Origin: Lactococcus cremoris subsp. cremoris NBRC 100676
GTDB lineage: Bacteria > Bacillota > Bacilli > Lactobacillales > Streptococcaceae
Direction: 5' to 3'
DNA length: 37,185 nucleotides
Assembly: GCF_001591705.1 (NCBI RefSeq)
Contig: NZ_BCVK01000020.1
Span: 1-37,185 of the forward strand
Position 1 is the first letter of the stretch, and each line of letters opens with the position of its first letter. The notes beneath the pieces are model-generated. The model saw only the letters and a list, made by a program, of their open reading frames with translations, did not search any database and was not told the DNA's origin. A program made the translations under genes and the position numbers. Below are positions 1 through 7,354 of this stretch, piece after piece.

Positions 1-103
1 AGTTCGTGACATGGTACTTTTTGGCTAAATAATCACACCCCCCTACACCGTTATCATAATCCTGAACCACTTTTAGTTTTAGTTCAAATGAATATTTTGT
101 CAT
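1..103 (-). CDS. IS150-group transposase OrfA, N-terminal fragment (runs off the window)
   Basis: The minus strand reads ATG at 103 and continues open to base 1, giving 34 residues that begin MTKYSFELKLKVVQDYDNG and go on with GCDYLAKKYHV. This is the helix-turn-helix N-terminus of OrfA (the InsE/InsJ type), which in IS3 elements is fused to OrfB by programmed frameshifting. GAAAGG lies 7-8 bases upstream of the ATG as ribosome-binding site. The remainder is outside the window, so intactness cannot be judged. Confidence 0.75.
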   Translation of the reverse strand, partial: MTKYSFELKLKVVQDYDNGVGGCDYLAKKYHVTN

Positions 104-155
104 AATAAAAGACCTTTCATATTTTTGAAAAGTCTATCTTTTGGGGGTCACTACA
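1..155 (-). mobile_element. IS3-family (IS150-group) insertion sequence, one end only
   Basis: Read on the minus strand, the element begins at 155 with TGTAGTGACCCCCAAAAG, the TGTA(C)TGACCCC type of terminus used by IS150-group IS3 elements. A short leader and an orfA start follow. Only the first 155 bases lie in the window. The end sits 28 bp beyond the pepO stop codon, so the element abuts the 3' side of pepO without entering its reading frame. The family call rests on the terminus and on the orfA N-terminus; the exact IS name cannot be settled from this fragment. Confidence 0.75.
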
Positions 156-183
156 AGAAGAGGTACTTTTTTTATAAATTTAA

Positions 184-1764
184 TTACCAGATTTTAAGAC
201 GTTTTTCTGGTGCACGATACATTTGGTCTGTTTCTTTGACATCAAAAGTTTCATAAAATTCTTCAAGATTTGTTGGTGGAATATTGGCACGGAGTTTAGC
301 AGGAGCATGGACATCCATTGATAAAAGCATTTGTTGGAATTCTGTGCTTGCTTTCATACGCCAAATTTTAGCCCATTGGCTAAAGAAGGCTTTCAAATCA
401 ACATCATCTTCCTCTTTGGCTGCGGTTAGCGCAGCAGTGATTCCACCTTGGTCAGCAATATTTTCTGACACAATGAGTTTTCCGTTTGCTGGACCAGCTT
501 CAGTTTCAACGCCATCAAAGAGCTCAATCATTTCTTTTTGTTTTTCTTCAAAGGCTTCGTAGTCTTTATCCAACCACCACTTGTTCAAATTCCCTTCTTT
601 ATCGAATTGGGCACCGTTATTATCGAAAGCATGAGAGATTTCATGGGCGATAACTGCACCAATTCCACCATAGTTTTGTGATGATGATTGGTCAAGAGAA
701 TAGAATGGGGCTTGGAGGATAGCGGCAGGAAAAACAATTGTATTACTATCTGGACTGTAATAAGCATTGACCATATGAGCTGGCATATGCCAAGTTGTTT
801 TATCCACATCTTCTGAGAATTTTTCAAAGGTTCGAGCAGTCAAAATTTCATCAAATTTAACGGCATCTTCGTAAAGAGAACCAGAAGTCGTTTTTAAGCG
901 ACGATAAATTTCAGGTAATTTGTCAGGGAAACCAATAAAAGGTGTGATGGCATCTAATTTTTCAATTGCTTTTTCAGCAGTTTCTTGACTGAGCCAATCA
1001 TTTTTACGTAATCGTTCTTGGTAAACTTTAATCATTGCCGCAACCATCCGTTTTACGTCGGCTTTTGCAGCTTCTCCAAAATATTTTTGACCATAGAATA
1101 AACCAATAACTTGGCTGAAATATGATTCGGTCAAATCAAGTTGATTTTTTTCTTGACTTCTTGCTTCTTGAACATTTGAAAGGAAACGACCATAAGCCCC
1201 ACCAAGGATTCGTAAATCTTCAGTTAAGAAAGAAGTAGCGCGACGGGCAACTTTTGTCAGCATCCAAGCTTTAATCAGTGACCAGTTTTCTTCATTTACA
1301 AGTGAATCGAAGTTTTCATAAAAGCGGTCTTCGTACACGATGATTTTATCAGGTTCTGTTTTTACTAAATCATTAATTAGACTTTTAAAGTTTAGATTGG
1401 TAATTTCACTGACAAAGCTGTCAGTAGCAATTGGATGATAAAGCTCAGCATATTTTGCCCACTCTTCAGAAGTATTTGCTGACGGAACTAAAAGCTCATC
1501 GAATTTGACGGCATTTTGGGAAATTTCTTCAGCATTTTCCACTTCAAAGCGAGCTAAAATTTCTGCAGTATTTTTCGTCCAAAAATCAAGTAATTTTTTC
1601 TTTCGAGGATGTTTTTCATCATAATAACTAGTATCAGGTAAAAGTAAGCCTGGTCCAGAAAATCCAAGAGAGTAGTGAATCGCGTCTTTCATATCTGGTT
1701 CAACACTAAAAGAGAAAGGAACAGAATTAACAGTAGCAAATAAATCATCTTGAACTCTAGTCAT
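184..1764 (-). CDS. pepO: M13-family zinc oligopeptidase PepO (PepO/PepO2), internally deleted near the N-terminus
   Basis: Cytoplasmic neutral endopeptidase of the neprilysin/M13 family, which cleaves casein-derived oligopeptides. The zinc motif HEISH is at residues 374-378, the NAYYSP substrate-binding motif near 331, the third ligand in ENIADQGG downstream, and the C-terminus is the usual RLKIW type. The start ATG at 1764 follows AGGAGG with good spacing. Family length is about 627 aa, but this protein has 526. After MTRVQDDLFATVN the sequence jumps to VPFSFSVEPDMKDAI, so about 100 residues seem lost in frame (from memory of lactococcal PepO). The active-site half is intact, but part of the helical N-terminal domain is gone and activity is doubtful. 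No opp genes adjoin, which favours the pepO2 paralogue over the opp-linked copy; the symbol is therefore tentative. An ACTGACA...TGTCAGT dyad lies inside the gene. Confidence 0.88.
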   Translation of the reverse strand: MTRVQDDLFATVNSVPFSFSVEPDMKDAIHYSLGFSGPGLLLPDTSYYDEKHPRKKKLLDFWTKNTAEILARFEVENAEEISQNAVKFDELLVPSANTSEEWAKYAELYHPIATDSFVSEITNLNFKSLINDLVKTEPDKIIVYEDRFYENFDSLVNEENWSLIKAWMLTKVARRATSFLTEDLRILGGAYGRFLSNVQEARSQEKNQLDLTESYFSQVIGLFYGQKYFGEAAKADVKRMVAAMIKVYQERLRKNDWLSQETAEKAIEKLDAITPFIGFPDKLPEIYRRLKTTSGSLYEDAVKFDEILTARTFEKFSEDVDKTTWHMPAHMVNAYYSPDSNTIVFPAAILQAPFYSLDQSSSQNYGGIGAVIAHEISHAFDNNGAQFDKEGNLNKWWLDKDYEAFEEKQKEMIELFDGVETEAGPANGKLIVSENIADQGGITAALTAAKEEDDVDLKAFFSQWAKIWRMKASTEFQQMLLSMDVHAPAKLRANIPPTNLEEFYETFDVKETDQMYRAPEKRLKIW

Positions 1765-1792
1765 ATTCGACCTCCTAAGATTATGGATATTT

Positions 1793-1803
1793 TTTACATT
1801 ATA
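1793..1803 (-). promoter_or_regulatory. Extended -10 promoter of pepO
   Basis: On the minus strand TATAAT (1803-1798) is preceded by TGA, an extended -10. No good -35 is visible. The expected transcript start is about 30 bases before the pepO ATG, leaving room for the AGGAGG site. Confidence 0.5.
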
Positions 1804-1815
1804 TCACACTTGCAT

Positions 1816-1847
1816 AAAAAGCACTGACGATTCTATCAGTACTTTTT
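1816..1847. terminator. Bidirectional terminator-like hairpin between the repressor gene and pepO
   Basis: AAAAAG-c-ACTGA, an 8-base loop, then TCAGT-a-CTTTTT. Stem arms are 1816-1827 and 1836-1847, with A/T runs on both sides. It lies just past the stop of the 1879-2553 gene, so it most likely ends that minus-strand transcript. The ACTGA/TCAGT core is the same as in the dispersed repeat of this window. Confidence 0.65.
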
Positions 1848-1878
1848 AAAGCCATGAAAATTAATGGAAAAAATCAAA

Positions 1879-2553
1879 TTAAGAACTTCCAAAACGATAA
1901 ATTTTGGTAATTTTACAAGATAAATCAGGTACTTCAGCAAGTTTTCCGCCATCACGACTTAAACAAACCAGTTTATTTTCTGTAACTAATAATTTGGCAA
2001 AGTGGTCGTGTTGTAATAAGAAATTACGAACAGAATCCGTATAATCAGTATCAGTAAATTTAACGAAGAGTAAATCTCCATTTCCAGGGGCTTCATCATC
2101 TAAAGGACCACCGATTAGTTCAAAAACAGCATCGTAACTTTCAGGAAGTTGTTTAGTGAGTAATTTAATCGTTTTTTTACTGTCTTGAAGAGCCCACGTG
2201 TTATCGCCGCAAAAAACAAATTGCCCAGCACTCAAAGAGATTGGTTCTCTTTCAAGAAGTTCAAGCTCATCAATACGATTTTGAATATAATTAAGCAGAT
2301 GCTGTTTATTGTCTAAGGTTAGATACTCAAACAAGAGTTTTGCTTTATTATAACTGTACTTGTCATCTTTACCAAGAAGATACTCGGTCGTGACATTAAA
2401 ATAATCAGCAATTTCTGTCAATCTTTTGGCAGAGGGTTCTTTTCCCAAGCGATAGTTGGCTAGGGCATTTCTGGGATATCTCAATTCTCTCTCGACTTGG
2501 TTGAAAGATTTCTGAGAATCAATAACTAAAGTTTTTAAACGGTCATAGAACAT
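1879..2553 (-). CDS. XRE-family transcriptional regulator with S24/LexA-like C-terminal region
   Basis: Predicted DNA-binding repressor of 224 aa. Residues 1-65 form an XRE/Cro-CI helix-turn-helix: SFNQVERELRYPRNALANY, then SAKRLTEIADYFNVTTEYLLG. The C-terminal half carries PGNGDLLFVKF, resembling the strand before the active site in S24 peptidase/CI proteins, but I see no convincing Ser-Lys dyad, so self-cleavage is not supported. The start is the ATG at 2553, preceded by GAGGTG; a GTG nine bases further upstream overlaps that ribosome-binding site and is not the start. The gene is single, divergent from the codZ-like gene, and faces two palindromes in its upstream region that could be its operators. 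Its target is unknown; no phage genes are nearby. Confidence 0.8.
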   Translation of the reverse strand: MFYDRLKTLVIDSQKSFNQVERELRYPRNALANYRLGKEPSAKRLTEIADYFNVTTEYLLGKDDKYSYNKAKLLFEYLTLDNKQHLLNYIQNRIDELELLEREPISLSAGQFVFCGDNTWALQDSKKTIKLLTKQLPESYDAVFELIGGPLDDEAPGNGDLLFVKFTDTDYTDSVRNFLLQHDHFAKLLVTENKLVCLSRDGGKLAEVPDLSCKITKIYRFGSS

Positions 2554-2579
2554 TAAAATCACCTCAATATGTATTGAAT

Positions 2580-2620
2580 AAATATTTTTAATATTTGTAA
2601 CACATATATGATATCACATA
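2580..2620. promoter_or_regulatory. Two palindromes in the divergent promoter region (candidate operators)
   Basis: AAATATT-ttt-AATATTT at 2580-2596 is a perfect 7-bp dyad. TATATGATATCACATA at 2605-2620 is a near-perfect 16-bp dyad centred on GATATC, with one mismatched pair. Both lie just upstream of the repressor gene, where an autoregulating XRE protein would bind. This is inference from symmetry and position. Confidence 0.4.
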
Positions 2621-2788
2621 GTCATTAGATATAAAATAGCAAATACTTAAAAAAACAGCAATATCTAAGCTGGAAAATTAATTATTGAAAATTAGTTAAG
2701 AAAATCGACATCTTAAACGTTATATGGTAGTATAAAAGTAATCATAGGAATACTCATTGCCTTTTATGGGTAGAGAAAGGGAGAGAAG

Positions 2789-3388
2789 TTGAAGGAAATT
2801 TATGACAAAATAAAAGAGATTAATGTCACTTTGAAAAGATCATTTATCGATCTCGAAAAATCATTACCTTATCAAGATGTTGCGGAGAAAAGTGCTAAAA
2901 TTTTAGAATGTACACTTTTTATGATAGATACAAAACGCAATTTTCTTGGTTACGGTTTTTCTGAAAAATTCTATCAGTCTGATATGAACCTCCAGAACTT
3001 TTTTACTTATCAAAAAATTTCCAAAGAACTATCTACAGAAATTTTAAATCAATATGAAATGAGTGAAAGCGAACAAATGACTCATTCAATTTTGAAATCA
3101 GTAAAAGAACTCTCAGGAAAATTTGCTAATCAATATTTGACTCTTATTCCTATTGAAGGGAATCATCTAAGATTAGGAACTGTTTTTCTCTTGACTGATG
3201 CACCATTAAATCAAGAAGAAGCAATCTTGGCAGATTTTCTATCAACATTTATCGGAAATCAAATGTCTTATATTATGCTGTCAGAGCTGGAAACCAAACG
3301 GCGAAATGAAACCTTTGTTTCATTGGTTCAATCCTTATCTCGTTCAGAATTAGAAGCCTTTAAAAGTATTATTGAAAAAATTGAATGA
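2789..3388 (+). CDS. codZ: CodY paralogue consisting of the GAF domain only (CodZ-like)
   Basis: The 199-aa protein aligns along its whole length with the N-terminal three quarters of CodY, the GTP and branched-chain amino-acid sensor of Gram-positive bacteria. Matching blocks are DLEKSLPY, CTLFMIDTKRNFLGYGF, TLIPIEGNHLRLGTVFL and SRSELEAFKSIIEKIE; the last corresponds to the CodY linker LSYSE-KAIIEELDG. The protein stops there, exactly before the winged HTH (CodY is about 260 aa), and no wHTH remnant follows because the rpoB promoter begins 16 bases later. It therefore cannot bind DNA as CodY does. It might sense a ligand or form dimers with CodY. Near residue 66 the conserved D-R pair of CodY appears as D-M, hinting at altered ligand binding. 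The start is TTG at 2789 after GGGAGAG. The symbol codZ is from memory of lactococcal annotation. Confidence 0.75.
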   Translation: MKEIYDKIKEINVTLKRSFIDLEKSLPYQDVAEKSAKILECTLFMIDTKRNFLGYGFSEKFYQSDMNLQNFFTYQKISKELSTEILNQYEMSESEQMTHSILKSVKELSGKFANQYLTLIPIEGNHLRLGTVFLLTDAPLNQEEAILADFLSTFIGNQMSYIMLSELETKRRNETFVSLVQSLSRSELEAFKSIIEKIE

Positions 3389-3403
3389 TAAGCTAGATAA
3401 GCC

Positions 3404-3432
3404 TTGAAAATTTCTACAATAAATAGTATAAT
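3404..3432 (+). promoter_or_regulatory. Promoter of rpoBC
   Basis: TTGAAA (3404-3409), 17-bp spacer, TATAAT (3427-3432): a near-consensus vegetative promoter starting 16 bases after the codZ-like stop. Predicted transcript start is about 3438-3440, giving an rpoB leader of roughly 215 nt. Confidence 0.85.
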
Positions 3433-3457
3433 AGAAATAATGGTTTGTCAGCAAAAT

Positions 3458-3523
3458 CTGTGGGATATATTGTCCCCATAGGCTTTGTAAGCAACGAAAC
3501 ACTACTGTTTTCGTTGCTTTTTT
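3458..3523 (+). promoter_or_regulatory. rpoB leader with two hairpins, the second resembling an intrinsic terminator
   Basis: Hairpin 1 pairs CTGTGGG (3458-3464) with CCCATAG (3475-3481), including one G-U pair. Hairpin 2 pairs AAGCAACGAAAC (3489-3500) with GTTTTCGTTGCTT (3507-3519, one bulged T) and is followed by a T run to 3523. Lying between the strong promoter and the rpoB start, hairpin 2 would terminate part of the transcripts. That looks like attenuation of rpoBC rather than an end of the codZ transcript, because the promoter lies upstream of it. No known RNA family was recognised. Confidence 0.6.
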
Positions 3524-3656
3524 GGCGTCTTTTATATTGAATAAACCAGAAAAGTTATTAAAAAGACAAACTACTGACTTTTCGGTTTTTTTAATTAAAA
3601 ATTCATCAAAAACACAGACTTTTTTAATCAAATCTAAAAAATAGAGGAGAAAACAC

Positions 3657-6600
3657 TTGGCAGGACATGACATAAAATACGGTAAACACCGTACAAGACG
3701 GAGTTTTTCACGTATTAAAGAAGTAATCGGTTTGCCAAACCTCATCGAAGTTCAAACATTAAGTTATAAAAACTTCCTCGATGAAGGTCTTGCAAATGTC
3801 TTCAAAGAAATGTTTCCAATCGACAACTTTGCGGGTACAATGGAACTCGAATTTGTTGGTTATGAAATGAAAACCCCAAAATACACTGTTGAAGAAGCTC
3901 GCGCACATGACGCAAACTATTCAGCACCTATCTATGTAACCTTCCGTCTTGTAAATAAAGAAACTGGTGAATTAAAAACACAAGAAGTCTTCTTTGGTGA
4001 CTTCCCACTCATGACTGAAATGGGGACATTTATCAATAATGGTTCAGAACGTTTGATCGTCAGTCAGTTGGTACGTAGTCCAGGTTCATATTTCCACCTT
4101 AAAACGGATAAAAATGGTCTTGAAAGTTTTGGACATACCACAATTCCTAACCGTGGAGCTTGGTTTGAGTTGGATACAGATGCTAAAGGCATTGGTTATG
4201 TTCGTATTGATCGTACTCGTAAATTAACTTTCACAACAATGCTTCGTGCGCTTGGATTTGGTTCAGATGACGAAATCCTTGAATTGTTGGGTGAAACTCA
4301 ACTTTTGACAGACACAATTGCAAAAGATGTTCATAAAAATCCAGCTGACACTCGTGTAGAAGAAGCCCTCAAAGACATCTATGACCGCTTGCGTCCAGGA
4401 GAACCAAAAACAGCAGACAGCTCACGTGGCTTACTTGTTGCGCGTTTCTTCGATCCAAAACGTTATGATTTTGCTCCTGTTGGACGTTATAAATTTAACA
4501 AAAAACTAGCTCTTAAAAATCGTTTGCTTGGTTTGACTTTGGCTGAGCCAATTGTTGATCCAGAAACTGGCGAAATTCTTGTTAATACAGATACACTTGT
4601 GACTCGTGACGTGCTCGATTTAATCGAACCATTGCTTGATAATGGTCTTGGAAACTTCGTTGTTGAACCTTCTGACGATGCAGTAATTCCAGAACCAATC
4701 ACTTTGCAAAGTATTAAAGTTTATTCTCCTAAAGATTCAGAACGTGTTGTGACATTGCTCTCAAATGGTAATCCAGATTCAGAATGTCGTGTCTTGACAC
4801 CAGCCGATGTTATTTCAAACATCAGCTACTGGCTTGGACTTGCTGAAGGAATTGGTAAAGTAGACGATATTGACCACTTAGGTAACCGTCGTATTCGTTC
4901 AGTTGGTGAATTACTTCAAAACCAAGTACGTATCGGACTTTCACGTATGGAACGTGTCATTCGTGAACGTATGTCATCTTCAGAAAACGAAAATATCACA
5001 CCGCAAGGTTTGATTAACATTCGTCCTGTAACAGCTTCAATCAAAGAATTCTTTGGTTCATCACAGTTGTCACAATTTATGGACCAACATAATCCTTTGT
5101 CTGAGCTTTCACACAAACGTCGTTTCTCTGCCTTAGGACCTGGTGGTATCTCTCGTGACCGTGCTTCATATGAAGTGCGTGACGTTCACTACACTCACTA
5201 TGGCCGTATGTGTCCTATTGAAACACCTGAAGGACCAAACATCGGTTTGATTAACAACTTGTCATCATATGCCAAAGTTAATGAATATGGTTTCATCATG
5301 TCACCATATCGTCGTGTTGACCGTGTGAATGGAATTGTTACTGACGAAGTTGAATATTTGACTGCCGATGAAGAAGATAACTACACTGTAGCCCAAGCGA
5401 ACTCACCATTGACTGATGACAGTCGTTTTGCTAACGAAACAGTTATGGCTCGTCATACAGGTAACAATATTGAAGTTGAAGCTTCAACAGCTGACTATAT
5501 GGATGTTTCACCTAAACAGGTTATCGCCGTCGCTGCTGCTTGTATTCCTTTCTTGGAAAACGATGACTCCAACCGTGCCCTCATGGGTGCCAACATGCAA
5601 CGTCAAGCAGTTCCATTGATTGACCCACATGCACCTTGGATTGGTACTGGTATGGAACATCAAACCGCTCGCGACTCAGGAGCTGCCCTTCTTGCTAAGC
5701 ATGCAGGTGTAGTTGAATATGTTGACGGTAATGAAATCCGTGTTCGCCGTACATCTGGTGAACTTGATATTTACAATATTACAAAATATCGTCGTTCTAA
5801 CTCAGGAACTTCTTATAATCAACGTCCATTGGCTCGTCTTGGCGAAAAAGTTGAAAAAAACGACATCATCGCTGACGGTCCATCTATGGAAAATGGAGAA
5901 ATGGCCCTTGGTCAAAATCCACTCGTTGCCTATATGACTTGGGAAGGTTATAACTTTGAGGATGCCGTAATCATGTCTGAACGTTTGATTAAAGATGACG
6001 TTTATACATCAATCGCAATCGAAGAATATGAATCAGAGACTCGCGATACAAAACTTGGCCCTGAAGAAATTACACGCGAAATTCCAAACGTCGGGGATGA
6101 AGCACTCAAAAACCTTGATGAATCAGGAATTATCCGTATTGGTGCCGAAGTTAAAGATGGTGATTTGCTTGTTGGTAAAGTAACACCTAAGGGTGAAACT
6201 GACCCAACACCAGAAGAACGTTTGCTTCGTGCAATCTTCGGTGAAAAAGCTCGTGAAGTTCGTGATACTTCACTTCGTGTTCCTCACGGTGGAGGCGGTA
6301 TCGTTCATGACGTTCGCGTATTTACCCGTGAAAATGGTGATGAATTACCATCAGGTGTGAATAAACTCGTTCGTGTCTTCATTGCTCAAAAACGTAAGAT
6401 TCACGTTGGGGATAAAATGGCCGGTCGTCACGGTAACAAAGGGGTTGTTTCAAATATCGTTCCCGTGGAAGATATGCCTTACTTACCAGATGGAACACCG
6501 ATTGATATCATGTTGAACCCACTTGGGGTACCATCACGGATGAATATTGGACAAGTTATGGAGCTCCATTTAGGTATGGCTGCTCGTACACTTGGTATTC

Positions 6601-7247
6601 ACATTGCGACACCAGTGTTTGATGGAGCCTCTGATGAAGATATCTGGGATACTGTTAAAGAAGCTGGTATGGCTGCTGATGCGAAAACAGTTCTCTATGA
6701 CGGACGTACTGGTGAACCATTTGATAACCGAATTTCAGTCGGTGTCATGTACATGATTAAACTTCACCACATGGTTGATGATAAACTCCATGCACGTTCA
6801 GTTGGTCCTTACTCACTCGTTACACAACAACCGCTCGGTGGTAAAGCACAGTTCGGTGGACAACGTTTCGGGGAAATGGAAGTTTGGGCGCTTGAAGCTT
6901 ATGGTGCTGCCAATGTTCTTCAAGAAATCTTAACTTACAAATCAGATGACGTAATTGGACGTACGCGCGCCTATGAAGCTATCGTTAAGGGTGAACGTAT
7001 TCCTAAACCAGGTCTTCCTGAATCATTCCGCGTATTGGTTAAAGAATTACAATCACTTGGTCTTGATATGAAAGTCTTCGATGCTGATCGTAATGTTCTT
7101 GACTTGCGTGAATTGGATGAAGATGAAGTAATGACTCGTCCAGATAATACAGAAATTACTCCGGAAATGCTTGAAGCACAAGAAGCAATTGTTGCACAAG
7201 CAGAAGCTGAAGAAGAAGCTTTGATTAACGCTGATATTGAAAAATAA
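3657..7247 (+). CDS. rpoB: DNA-directed RNA polymerase subunit beta
   Basis: Beta subunit of RNA polymerase, forming half of the active-centre cleft. Its 1196 aa match the lactococcal length. The protein begins [19 protein letters not shown]. The rifampicin region, around residues 466-498, reads [20 protein letters not shown] followed by [13 protein letters not shown], the wild-type pattern. The hallmark [18 protein letters not shown] lies near residue 912 and the C-terminal beta-prime contact region [20 protein letters not shown] near 1060. The start is TTG at 3657, after AGAGGAG with 8-base spacing; there is no alternative upstream in frame. It is followed by rpoC with a 107-bp gap holding a long inverted repeat. 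Codon use is that of a highly expressed gene. The identification is certain. Confidence 0.99.
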   Translation: MAGHDIKYGKHRTRRSFSRIKEVIGLPNLIEVQTLSYKNFLDEGLANVFKEMFPIDNFAGTMELEFVGYEMKTPKYTVEEARAHDANYSAPIYVTFRLVNKETGELKTQEVFFGDFPLMTEMGTFINNGSERLIVSQLVRSPGSYFHLKTDKNGLESFGHTTIPNRGAWFELDTDAKGIGYVRIDRTRKLTFTTMLRALGFGSDDEILELLGETQLLTDTIAKDVHKNPADTRVEEALKDIYDRLRPGEPKTADSSRGLLVARFFDPKRYDFAPVGRYKFNKKLALKNRLLGLTLAEPIVDPETGEILVNTDTLVTRDVLDLIEPLLDNGLGNFVVEPSDDAVIPEPITLQSIKVYSPKDSERVVTLLSNGNPDSECRVLTPADVISNISYWLGLAEGIGKVDDIDHLGNRRIRSVGELLQNQVRIGLSRMERVIRERMSSSENENITPQGLINIRPVTASIKEFFGSSQLSQFMDQHNPLSELSHKRRFSALGPGGISRDRASYEVRDVHYTHYGRMCPIETPEGPNIGLINNLSSYAKVNEYGFIMSPYRRVDRVNGIVTDEVEYLTADEEDNYTVAQANSPLTDDSRFANETVMARHTGNNIEVEASTADYMDVSPKQVIAVAAACIPFLENDDSNRALMGANMQRQAVPLIDPHAPWIGTGMEHQTARDSGAALLAKHAGVVEYVDGNEIRVRRTSGELDIYNITKYRRSNSGTSYNQRPLARLGEKVEKNDIIADGPSMENGEMALGQNPLVAYMTWEGYNFEDAVIMSERLIKDDVYTSIAIEEYESETRDTKLGPEEITREIPNVGDEALKNLDESGIIRIGAEVKDGDLLVGKVTPKGETDPTPEERLLRAIFGEKAREVRDTSLRVPHGGGGIVHDVRVFTRENGDELPSGVNKLVRVFIAQKRKIHVGDKMAGRHGNKGVVSNIVPVEDMPYLPDGTPIDIMLNPLGVPSRMNIGQVMELHLGMAARTLGIHIATPVFDGASDEDIWDTVKEAGMAADAKTVLYDGRTGEPFDNRISVGVMYMIKLHHMVDDKLHARSVGPYSLVTQQPLGGKAQFGGQRFGEMEVWALEAYGAANVLQEILTYKSDDVIGRTRAYEAIVKGERIPKPGLPESFRVLVKELQSLGLDMKVFDADRNVLDLRELDEDEVMTRPDNTEITPEMLEAQEAIVAQAEAEEEALINADIEK

Positions 7248-7270
7248 GATTTTGTAATTAATATTTGGAG

Positions 7271-7307
7271 AGGGATTTACTGACAAAAATTCTGTCAGTA
7301 AATCTCT
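7271..7307 (+). repeat. TTACTGACA/TGTCAGTAA inverted repeat between rpoB and rpoC
   Basis: GATTTACTGACA (7274-7285) and TGTCAGTAAATC (7293-7304) form a perfect 12-bp stem with a 7-nt loop; it extends to 15 pairs (7271-7307) with one G-U. No T run follows, so it is not a simple terminator. It could pause or protect RNA between the two genes. It is the best copy of the dispersed repeat described in the findings. Confidence 0.8.
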
Positions 7308-7354
7308 AATCTCAAAATCGTCTAGCGTTAAATTTATTAGAAGTGGAGAAAGAA

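Noticed and set aside
3439-3483. Short reading frame MVCQQNLWDILSP in the rpoB leader as a leader peptide
   Set aside because: It begins at the predicted transcript start without a ribosome-binding site, and the codons are not enriched for one amino acid.
3350-3745. Minus-strand frames over the rpoB promoter and start, and similar antisense frames over rpoB, rpoC, rgpG, sufC and sufD
   Set aside because: They overlap strongly supported genes, have no ribosome-binding sites, and their composition is the reverse reading of conserved coding sequence.
5050-5150. Rifampicin-resistance substitution in rpoB
   Set aside because: The cluster reads as wild type at the usual resistance positions (Q, D, H, R, S residues conserved).
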